This document shows, piece by piece, positions 1 to 4,623 of a stretch of DNA of 5,139 nucleotides; the first letter of the stretch is position 1; each line of letters begins with the position of its first letter. Below the pieces are notes generated by a model that saw nothing but the letters and a program-made list of their open reading frames with translations, was not told the DNA's origin and made no database searches. The DNA is from Acidimicrobiia bacterium (GTDB lineage: Bacteria; Actinomycetota; Acidimicrobiia; Acidimicrobiales; Ilumatobacteraceae): positions 1 to 5,139 of the forward strand of contig JACDHN010000217.1 in assembly GCA_013821025.1 (NCBI GenBank), given 5' to 3'. The position numbers were made by a program, and so were the translations under genes.

Positions 1-377
1 ACCACAACCCGCGGTATCCGTACAAACCGAGGATCCCACTCACGATCGTCGTCAACCCGGTGATCGAACCCGTCGACGACGAGCTGGTGGAGATCAACGA
101 GGGCTGCCTGTCGGTGCCGAACCTGCGCGGCAACGTGATGCGCCGCGTCAACATCCGTGTGCGCTACCTCGACCGCGACGGCGTCGAGCACAGAGCGGTG
201 AAGCGGGGTCTCACCGCTGGCACGTTCCAGCACGAGTGCGACCATCTCGACGGTCGCCTGTTCCTCGACCGCGTCGAGGACACGACGACGCTCACGACCT
301 GGGAGCAGTTCGAGCGCTTCCACCGCGACGCCTTCGTGGAGCGGATCACCGAGTTCGTCGAGCGGGTTGGCTCCTGA
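1..377 (+). CDS. Peptide deformylase-family protein, C-terminal part (5' end outside window)
   Basis: The gene enters from the left edge; the first whole codon is at 3, giving 124 visible residues before TGA at 375-377. Two of the three deformylase signatures are present: EGCLSVP at visible residues 33-39 (its Cys is a metal ligand) and QHECDHLDG at 76-84 (HExxH-type, with two His ligands and the catalytic Glu). Motif 1 (GxGxAAxQ) should lie upstream of the window. The family removes N-formyl groups from nascent proteins in the cytoplasm using Fe(II) or a similar metal. The GTG at 60 is not the start, because family-like sequence (NPRYPYKP..PLTIVVNP) reads in frame from base 3. The next gene, hutF, begins 3 bp after the stop, in the same frame, so the two are probably co-transcribed. 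That neighbour suggests a possible alternative role in deformylating N-formylglutamate, which is inference. The family assignment is firm; the substrate is open. Confidence 0.93.
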   Translation, partial: HNPRYPYKPRIPLTIVVNPVIEPVDDELVEINEGCLSVPNLRGNVMRRVNIRVRYLDRDGVEHRAVKRGLTAGTFQHECDHLDGRLFLDRVEDTTTLTTWEQFERFHRDAFVERITEFVERVGS

Positions 378-380
378 CCC

Positions 381-1739
381 GTGCCGGAGACGGCAGCGGC
401 CACCTACTGGTGTGAGTTGGCCTGGCTCGGTGGGCAGCGCGCAGAACCGAACGTGCTCATCGCCGTGGACGGCGAGCGCATCGTCAGGGTCGAGATCGGC
501 GGCGACCGATCCCCCGACGGCTCGATGCACCTGCCGGGGCTGACACTGCCGGCGTTCGCCAACGCCCATAGCCATGCGTTCCACCGCGCCCTGCGCGGCC
601 GGACGCATCACGGCAGCGGCTCGTTCTGGACGTGGCGGGAGGCGATGTACGAGGTCGCCACATCGCTAGACCCCGACAGCTACTTCCATCTCGCCCGTGC
701 CGTGTACGGCGAGATGGTGCTCGCCGGCGTGAGCACTGTGGGTGAGTTCCACTACCTCCACCACGGACCCCACGGAACGCCGTACGACGACCCCAACGCC
801 TTCGGCCACGCCGTGATCGAGGCAGCGCGGGAAGCCGGCATCCGGATCACGATGCTCGACACCTGCTATCTCCACGGTGGGATCGGCAACGAACCCGACG
901 AGACGCAGCGCCGCTTCTCGGACGGGGACGCCGTGCGATGGGCGCAGCGTGTCGAAGCGCTCGGCGAGCAGCCAGGGGTCCGCGTCGGTGCGGCGATCCA
1001 CTCGGTGCGAGCCGTCGACCCGACAGCGATCGCGATCGTCGCCGAGTGGGCGAGCGAGCGTGACGTGCCCCTACACGCCCACGTCTCGGAGCAACCGGCC
1101 GAGAACGAACAGTGCGTCGACGCCTTCGGGGTGACACCCACGGAACTGCTCGACCGCCAGGGCGCGCTCAGTGACCGGTTCACCGCCGTCCACGCCACCC
1201 ACGCCAGCGAGGCAGACGTGGGGCTGCTCGGCGACGCCCGCTGCTGGTGCTGCCTCTGCCCGACAACCGAGCGCGACCTGGCCGACGGCATCGGACCAGC
1301 ACGCGCCCTGCGCGACAGGGGAGCCCGCCTCACGCTCGGCAGCGATTCGCAGGCGGTGATCGACCCGCTCGAAGAAGCTCGTGCCGTCGAGCTGAACGCC
1401 CGACTCACCACGCACGAGCGCGGTGCTCACGACGCGCCGGCGCTGCTGCGCATGGCCACAGAGCACGGGCACACATCGCTCGGCTGGCCGGAGGCGGGAC
1501 GTATCGAAGCGGGCGCTCTCGCCGACTTCGTGACGGTCGGCCTCGACAGCGTTCGCACCGTGGGAGTGACCGTGGCAGACGCGTTGGAGACAGCCGTGTT
1601 CGCGGCGACGGCGAGCGACGTCAGCCACGTGGTCGTCGGCGGGCGGGTCGTGGTCGAGCACGGCCAGCACCGCACGATCGACGTCCCGTCAGCCCTGCGC
1701 GACGCCCTCGGGCACGTTGCTCAGGGAACGGCCCGCTGA
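381..1739 (+). CDS. hutF: Formimidoylglutamate deiminase (HutF)
   Basis: The 452-residue protein has the usual length for HutF, a cytoplasmic amidohydrolase. It converts N-formimino-L-glutamate to N-formyl-L-glutamate and ammonia in the five-step histidine degradation route. The N-terminal beta-sandwich piece is followed by NAHSHAFHRAL (residues 61-71; H63 and H65 are metal ligands), FWTWREAMY (82-90) and EFHYLHH (122-128), all typical of HutF. Later come HAHVSEQ (232-238; H234 ligand, E237 acid/base), HATH (271-274) and GSDS (D322). The spacing of these residues matches my recollection of Pseudomonas HutF. The GTG start fits the family N-terminus, and no in-frame start lies further upstream because the deformylase stop is only two codons away. 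No good Shine-Dalgarno is visible, so translational coupling to the upstream gene is likely. A CWCCLC stretch at 288-293 precedes the usual PTTE motif. hutH, hutU and hutI are not in the window and may lie to the left. Confidence 0.95.
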   Translation: MPETAAATYWCELAWLGGQRAEPNVLIAVDGERIVRVEIGGDRSPDGSMHLPGLTLPAFANAHSHAFHRALRGRTHHGSGSFWTWREAMYEVATSLDPDSYFHLARAVYGEMVLAGVSTVGEFHYLHHGPHGTPYDDPNAFGHAVIEAAREAGIRITMLDTCYLHGGIGNEPDETQRRFSDGDAVRWAQRVEALGEQPGVRVGAAIHSVRAVDPTAIAIVAEWASERDVPLHAHVSEQPAENEQCVDAFGVTPTELLDRQGALSDRFTAVHATHASEADVGLLGDARCWCCLCPTTERDLADGIGPARALRDRGARLTLGSDSQAVIDPLEEARAVELNARLTTHERGAHDAPALLRMATEHGHTSLGWPEAGRIEAGALADFVTVGLDSVRTVGVTVADALETAVFAATASDVSHVVVGGRVVVEHGQHRTIDVPSALRDALGHVAQGTAR

Positions 1740-1744
1740 GAACC

Positions 1745-1817
1745 GGGCGCAGATCGTTGCGGGGGCCGGAACGCTCCACGCCCAGAACGGAGTTTGGGAG
1801 AGATCGCGCCCAGAACG
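1745..1817. repeat. Convergent spacer with 11-bp direct repeat and bulged stem
   Basis: Between the ends of hutF and the convergent SnoaL-like gene, CGCCCAGAACG occurs at 1779-1789 and again at 1807-1817. GGGCGC-A-GATC at 1745-1755 can also pair with GATCGCGCCC at 1802-1811 (10 bp, one bulged base), closing a loop of about 46 nt. The position between convergent genes fits a bidirectional terminator or a small dispersed repeat. There is no T-run, so a classical intrinsic terminator is not supported. Confidence 0.35.
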
Positions 1818-1825
1818 TGGCGGGT

Positions 1826-2203
1826 TCAGGCCTTGCCGGTCTGGCGCAGGACGGTGAGCGAGTCCCAGTAGTCGGTGCGTCGAACGATCAGGCCGTCGTC
1901 GACGTCGAGCAACATCGCCCCTCGCAGGTCGACGGGATGCCCATCGCTCATGGCCACCAGTCGGTAGGCGACGGCCACCTGATCGGCCTCGACGATGAGT
2001 CGCTCCACGTCGTAGCGAAGGCCGGGTAGGGACTCGAGGAAACCGGGCAGGCGGCCGATGTACTCGGTACGTCCCGTGCAGCTCTCGCCGAGCGCCGATG
2101 CATGGTCGTTCTCGAAGTCATCAGCGACGTGGCTGGCGATCAGGTCGGCGTCACCGGACGCGAAGGCGGCGAGGTAGGAGCGGACGACGTCGCCGGGGCT
2201 CAC
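1826..2203 (-). CDS. SnoaL-like / NTF2-fold protein
   Basis: The 125-residue protein has a SnoaL-like pattern: an N-terminal helix with VVRSYLAAFASGDADLIASHVADDF (residues 6-30), NDHASALG (32-39), GFLESLPGLRYDVERLIVEADQVAVAYRL (54-82), then strands ending at RRTDYWDSLTVLRQ (108-121). This is the length and layout of SnoaL/limonene-epoxide-hydrolase/ketosteroid-isomerase-like cone-fold proteins, which are small cytoplasmic enzymes or binding proteins. The exact reaction cannot be read. I chose GTG at 2203, which gives V-SPGDVVRSYL. The longer reading from ATG at 2254 adds 17 residues encoded by the repeat-rich spacer, with a composition unlike the family. No strong ribosome site is seen before the GTG. 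The gene follows two VOC genes on the same strand, but a hairpin-containing spacer of about 105 bp separates them, so membership of the same transcript is uncertain. Confidence 0.8.
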   Translation of the reverse strand: MSPGDVVRSYLAAFASGDADLIASHVADDFENDHASALGESCTGRTEYIGRLPGFLESLPGLRYDVERLIVEADQVAVAYRLVAMSDGHPVDLRGAMLLDVDDGLIVRRTDYWDSLTVLRQTGKA

Positions 2204-2308
2204 GTACTGCGCTCGCTCACGTACTGCAGTGGGGGCTGCGCCCCCACACCCCATCGCCGTCCGGCGAGCTAGCGCTCGCTCGCCCGGCCGTGCGCTCGCT
2301 GCGCTCGC
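2204..2308. repeat. Repeat-rich intergenic element
   Basis: This 105-bp spacer lies between the second VOC gene and the SnoaL-like gene. The 9-mer GCGCTCGCT occurs at 2209-2217, 2272-2280, 2292-2300 and 2301-2309. The 15-mer TGCGCTCGCTCACGT occurs at 2208-2222 and 2300-2314, bracketing the element; the right copy covers the stop codon of the VOC gene. GCTCACGTACTGC is repeated at 2198-2210 and 2215-2227. Short inverted repeats lie at 2255-2266 (CGCCG/CGGCG) and 2264-2279 (GCGAGC/GCTCGC), beside the stronger hairpin at 2229-2247. It looks like a dispersed intergenic repeat rather than coding sequence. Confidence 0.6.
2229..2247 (-). terminator. Strong GC hairpin, possible terminator or attenuator after VOC pair
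   Basis: GTGGGGGC at 2229-2236 pairs perfectly with GCCCCCAC at 2240-2247 across a 3-nt loop, giving an 8-bp GC-rich stem. It lies about 60 bp past the stop of the leftward VOC gene and ahead of the SnoaL-like start. No T-tract follows on the minus strand, so rho-independent termination in the strict sense is not shown. High-GC actinobacteria often use such hairpins without a T-run. It could equally be part of the surrounding repeat. Confidence 0.4.
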
Positions 2309-2785
2309 TCACGTGCCCCAGACTTCGCGGGCCTTCTCGAACACGCCCTGATCGAACGAGAACTCGATCATGTTGCCATCGGGATCCCGCACCATGCAGA
2401 CATAGCCGATCGGTACCGGCATCTGGCGTGTATCCATCGCCAGGCACCCTTCGCGTTCGGCGAGTGCCGCTGCCGTGTCGACGGCCTCACGATCGGGCAG
2501 CTCGATGCCCATGTGGGCGAACGGAGCGAGCACCTCCTGGGGAAACTCCTTGAACGGGTCGGTCTCCGGCAGGAACTGGGCGAGCACCAGGATGAACGGG
2601 CTGGCCGCCGACTCGGGCTGGCCGAGCCAGGCGCCGAAGCCCAGGTCGTCCTGGCGCTTGTCGAGCAGTCGCAGTGGCGTGTGGTGCTCGTACCACTCGA
2701 TCGAGGCGTCGATGTCGGCGACGCGCAGGGCGATGTGCGTCCAGCGGGCCGTCTCGGGCCGCAACTCGTGCAGTGCTTCACTCAC
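2309..2785 (-). CDS. VOC-family protein (glyoxalase/bleomycin-resistance/dioxygenase fold), metal site largely kept
   Basis: The 158-residue protein has two paired beta-alpha-beta-beta-beta modules. Module 1 runs from WTHIALRVADIDASIEWYEHH (residues 15-35) to PFILVLAQF (63-71). Module 2 runs from FAHMGIELPDREAVDTAAALAEREG (89-113) to VRDPDGNMIEFSFDQ (132-146). H17, H91 and E141 sit at usual VOC metal-ligand positions; the fourth ligand, at the end of module 1, is probably Q70 or absent. VOC enzymes carry out isomerisations, epimerisations, dioxygenations and epoxide openings; the substrate here is unknown. The start is GTG at 2785, preceded by a GGTGGAG-like ribosome site, and overlaps the last 8 bases of the upstream VOC gene (GTGAGTGA), so the pair is translationally coupled. 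The open frame continues far upstream, but that part is antisense-like shadow of the other VOC gene. An in-frame ATG ten codons earlier is possible but less fitting. Confidence 0.88.
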   Translation of the reverse strand: MSEALHELRPETARWTHIALRVADIDASIEWYEHHTPLRLLDKRQDDLGFGAWLGQPESAASPFILVLAQFLPETDPFKEFPQEVLAPFAHMGIELPDREAVDTAAALAEREGCLAMDTRQMPVPIGYVCMVRDPDGNMIEFSFDQGVFEKAREVWGT

Positions 2786-3269
2786 GGCTCCACCCTTCGG
2801 GGATCTGGGGATCATCGCCACCTTTGACCCACAGCACGAACACGTTGCCCCATGGATCGGTGAAGGCGGCGTTGAAGCCGTTGAACTCGGCCCAGAAGTG
2901 GTCCCGCCACAGCAACTCGGCACCTCGGGACGTGGCTTCGTCGAGGATGCGGACGATGGAATCGTCGTCGCTGACGAGCACCCACGCACGTGCCGTCCGT
3001 CCGTCCGTAGCGAGCGTCCGTGGATCTGCTCCCTCGCTGTCGGGGTGGGGACGAGCGTTTGCAACGTTGTAGATGCCCATGTGCAGGTTCCCTGTCGGCC
3101 CCTGCGACCCGTCGTCCACCTGGAAGTTCTGACCGGGGACGATGCGATGGAACACGCCCGCCGGGCGCCCTTCCACGTCCCAGCCGAACACGGCGGCATA
3201 GAACTCGGCGGCGGCCTCCGGGTCGGTCGAGGCGAAGTCGACGAAGATCAACGTGTTCGGGTACGCCAT
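2778..3269 (-). CDS. VOC-family protein with degenerate metal site
   Basis: The 163-residue protein opens with PNTLIFVDFASTDPEAAAEFYAAVFGW (residues 4-30), a classic first VOC module. It continues with NLHMGIYNV (61-69), ARAWVLVSDDDSIVRILDEATSRGAELLW (93-121) and FTDPWGNVFVLWVKG (136-150). The positions that normally hold metal ligands appear changed: F9 where His is usual in strand 1, W96 for the second-module His, and V145 for the Glu in DPxGNxxE. It may therefore bind without metal or use other residues. The start is ATG at 3269; the upstream in-frame extension has no family character and runs across the regulatory region and into gntR. No Shine-Dalgarno precedes the ATG, but TAGCGT lies 8 nt before it, compatible with a leaderless transcript. 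The gene is divergent from gntR and first of a leftward VOC pair. Substrate unknown. Confidence 0.87.
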   Translation of the reverse strand: MAYPNTLIFVDFASTDPEAAAEFYAAVFGWDVEGRPAGVFHRIVPGQNFQVDDGSQGPTGNLHMGIYNVANARPHPDSEGADPRTLATDGRTARAWVLVSDDDSIVRILDEATSRGAELLWRDHFWAEFNGFNAAFTDPWGNVFVLWVKGGDDPQIPEGWSRE

Positions 3270-3277
3270 AGAGTCGG

Positions 3278-3283
3278 ACGCTA
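3278..3283 (-). promoter_or_regulatory. Possible -10 box (TAGCGT) of leaderless VOC promoter
   Basis: On the minus strand TAGCGT fits the actinobacterial -10 pattern TANNNT and ends 8 nt before the ATG at 3269. This would place the transcript start at or very near the start codon. The VOC gene lacks a ribosome site, which agrees. The palindromic operator would then lie around the -35 position, suited to repression. It rests on one short motif. Confidence 0.3.
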
Positions 3284-3293
3284 GCAAAGGTCC

Positions 3294-3308
3294 GATGGTC
3301 AGACCATC
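3294..3308. promoter_or_regulatory. GntR/FadR-type operator, copy 1 (divergent spacer)
   Basis: GATGGTCAGACCATC is a perfect palindrome with 7-base arms around a central A. Its core TGGTCAGACCA fits TNGTNNNACNA, the pattern bound by many FadR-subfamily GntR regulators. It lies in the 139-bp spacer between the leftward VOC pair and the rightward gntR gene, 24 bp from the VOC start and 100 bp from the gntR start. Fourteen bases (3295-3308) recur exactly before the cupin gene at 4187-4200. The adjacent gntR product is the obvious binder, by inference. Confidence 0.78.
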
Positions 3309-3357
3309 CACACGCGGTGGACCCCGACGACGGCAGGCGCCGCAGTACGCTCCATGT

Positions 3358-3376
3358 TGGCCTGATGATAAGGCCA
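3358..3376 (+). promoter_or_regulatory. Inverted repeat in gntR leader
   Basis: TGGCCT at 3358-3363 and AGGCCA at 3371-3376 form perfect arms around GATGATA, 32 bp before the gntR start. It differs from the TGGTCAGACCA operator, so it may be a site for another regulator, a small RNA hairpin at the 5' end of the gntR message, or chance. A TANNNT match (TACGCT, 3346-3351) just upstream would start transcription close to it, but no convincing -35 is visible. Confidence 0.3.
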
Positions 3377-3408
3377 CCCGCCAGCAGGGTCCAGCAGGGG
3401 AGGGACGC

Positions 3409-4164
3409 ATGGTCGCCACCCGCGACATCGACGACACCAGGGTCGTCAATGCTTCGAACGTCGTGTTCGAGCCGATCACCCGAGAGACGCTCAGCGCTCA
3501 GATTCGCGATCGCTTGCTGGAACGCATCGCCGGCGGCGAGCTCGAGGCCGGCGCCCGAGTCCCGTCCGAACGGGCGCTATCCGACCAATTCCGCGTGGCC
3601 AGGACATCGGTGCGCGAGGCGATGCAAGGCTTGCTGTCGCTCGGTGTGATCGAGCGTCGCGGCAACCGCTGGTTCGTCGCCGAACGACTCCCCGATCTCA
3701 GCATCGACCGCGCCGACGACCGCAAGGAGTTCATCCGTCAGCTGTTCGAGACCCGGCGCGTGCTCGAGCTGCCGATCGTGGAGCTAGCGGCCGCCCGTGC
3801 CTCCGATGAGGAGCGGGCCGAGATCAAGGCGCTGTCGGATCGGTTCCACGAAGGGATGCCGCTCGAGCAGTTCCGCGAGCTCGACCGGGCGTTCCACTCC
3901 GCCATCGCCAGGGCGTGTGGCAATCCGTTGCTGGTCGAGGTGTACGGCAAGGTGCTGGCGCGGCTGTTTCGCTCCGAGGCGATCTCATCGCTGCTGTCCG
4001 ATGTCGCCAACCGAGCAGAGGTCGACCTGATCGTGGCCCAGTCGGCGGCGATACACGCCACGATTGCCGTCGCCGTCGCCGACGGCGACACCGAGGGCGC
4101 GGTCGCCGCCGGCACGAAGCATCTGAACTCCGTCGAACAGGGCATGATCGATCGTCTCGTCTGA
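3409..4164 (+). CDS. GntR-family regulator, FadR subfamily (FCD domain)
   Basis: The 251-residue protein has a winged-helix DNA-binding domain at about residues 21-92: LSAQIRDRLLERIAGGELEAGARVPSERALSDQF, then VARTSVREAMQGLLSLGVIERRGNRWFV. It ends in an all-helical FCD domain (about 105-248). The FCD metal/ligand site is recognisable: D159 and H163 in ELDRAFHSAIA, H216 in AIHATIA, and H238 in TKHLNSVEQ. Such regulators bind small carboxylic acids, often with the help of a metal ion, and usually release DNA when bound. The ATG at 3409 is preceded by GGGGAGGGA at 3397-3405, a strong ribosome site. The longer in-frame opening from 3253 would run through the operator and leader and is rejected. 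Two copies of a fitting operator flank its transcription unit, one in the divergent spacer and one before the cupin. It probably controls the VOC pair and cupin-hyuA operon; self-control is possible. The effector is unknown. Confidence 0.94.
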   Translation: MVATRDIDDTRVVNASNVVFEPITRETLSAQIRDRLLERIAGGELEAGARVPSERALSDQFRVARTSVREAMQGLLSLGVIERRGNRWFVAERLPDLSIDRADDRKEFIRQLFETRRVLELPIVELAAARASDEERAEIKALSDRFHEGMPLEQFRELDRAFHSAIARACGNPLLVEVYGKVLARLFRSEAISSLLSDVANRAEVDLIVAQSAAIHATIAVAVADGDTEGAVAAGTKHLNSVEQGMIDRLV

Positions 4165-4186
4165 TCGCGACTGGCGTTGTACGGCT

Positions 4187-4200
4187 ATGGTCAGACCATC
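4187..4200. promoter_or_regulatory. GntR/FadR-type operator, copy 2 (before cupin-hyuA)
   Basis: ATGGTCAGACCATC is identical to 3295-3308. The palindrome (4187-4199) has 6-base arms around a central A; the flanking base pair that extends copy 1 is not conserved. It lies in the 57-bp gap between the gntR stop and the cupin start, 21 bp upstream of the TTG. Its presence argues that cupin-hyuA has its own regulated promoter rather than only read-through from gntR. No clear -10/-35 pair could be assigned. Confidence 0.78.
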
Positions 4201-4208
4201 AGACCTAC

Positions 4209-4215
4209 GGGGAGG
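4209..4215 (+). promoter_or_regulatory. Ribosome binding site deciding the cupin start
   Basis: GGGGAGG directly abuts the ATG at 4216 (zero spacing) but lies an ideal 6 nt before the in-frame TTG at 4222. Standard ribosome spacing therefore favours the TTG start. Confidence 0.6.
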
Positions 4216-4221
4216 ATGAAC

Positions 4222-4623
4222 TTGCCAGGGCTCTCCGAGCAGTACTGCCACTTCTTCGACGACGAGCAGTTCGAACCGACCGAGCGTGAGGGATTCCGAC
4301 GCCGGGTGATCACGGGCGACGCCATGCAGTTGTGCTTCTGGCGGATCGCCGGCGGGGCGACGGGCTCGCGGTTGCACAACCACGAGGAGCACGAACAGCT
4401 CGGCGTGATCGTGCGCGGTGGGCTCGACTTCCGCATCGGGGGGGCCGACCCGCAGGAACGGGTCACGCTCGGAGAGGGCGACGTCTACCTGGCACCGGTC
4501 GGCGTCTGGCACGGCGACTCGGTGTTCCTCGGCGATTCGACGTACGGCGAGTGCTGGATCCTCGACGTGTTCGTCCCACCTCGCGACGACCTGCGAGCAG
4601 CCGGCGAGCCGGACGAGAGATGA
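4222..4623 (+). CDS. Single-domain cupin protein
   Basis: The 133-residue protein (from TTG) carries both cupin motifs. Motif 1 is GSRLHNHEEHEQLGVIVRGGLDFRIG, with metal ligands H52, H54 and E58. Motif 2 is GDVYLAPVGVWHGDS, with ligand H97. A full HxH/E/H set implies a bound divalent metal. Small cupins of this kind act as dioxygenases, isomerases, lyases or sugar/acid binding proteins in catabolic operons; the exact role is not readable. The ATG at 4216 would add two residues but sits directly against the ribosome site, so TTG at 4222 is preferred. A TTG at 4177 would place the operator inside the coding region and is rejected. The stop overlaps the hyuA-like start (ATGA), so the two are translationally coupled and likely work in one pathway. 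The gene is just downstream of the GntR-type operator. Confidence 0.85.
   Translation: MPGLSEQYCHFFDDEQFEPTEREGFRRRVITGDAMQLCFWRIAGGATGSRLHNHEEHEQLGVIVRGGLDFRIGGADPQERVTLGEGDVYLAPVGVWHGDSVFLGDSTYGECWILDVFVPPRDDLRAAGEPDER

Noticed and set aside
60..62. GTG as the start of the deformylase-family gene
   Set aside because: Family-like sequence continues in frame to the left edge, and the first deformylase motif must lie upstream.
866..1411. Minus-strand open frame inside hutF, and other long frames there (1071-1670 minus, 1247-2029 plus)
   Set aside because: All overlap the well-supported hutF coding sequence; their translations are low-complexity (Arg/Ser/Ala) with no family features.
2208..2314. 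Insertion sequence bounded by a 15-bp target duplication
   Set aside because: The enclosed 77 bp has no transposase and no clear terminal inverted repeats. The repeat word is itself a low-complexity GCGCTCGCT unit, so chance expansion or a dispersed intergenic repeat is simpler.
2786..3199. N-terminal extension of the second VOC gene
   Set aside because: The open frame continues, but its translation is Ser/Thr/Pro-rich shadow of the first VOC gene. The VOC homology starts after the GTG at 2785.
3253..3408. Earlier in-frame start for the GntR regulator
   Set aside because: It would overlap the divergent VOC start and code through the palindromic operator and leader. The ATG at 3409 has a strong ribosome site.
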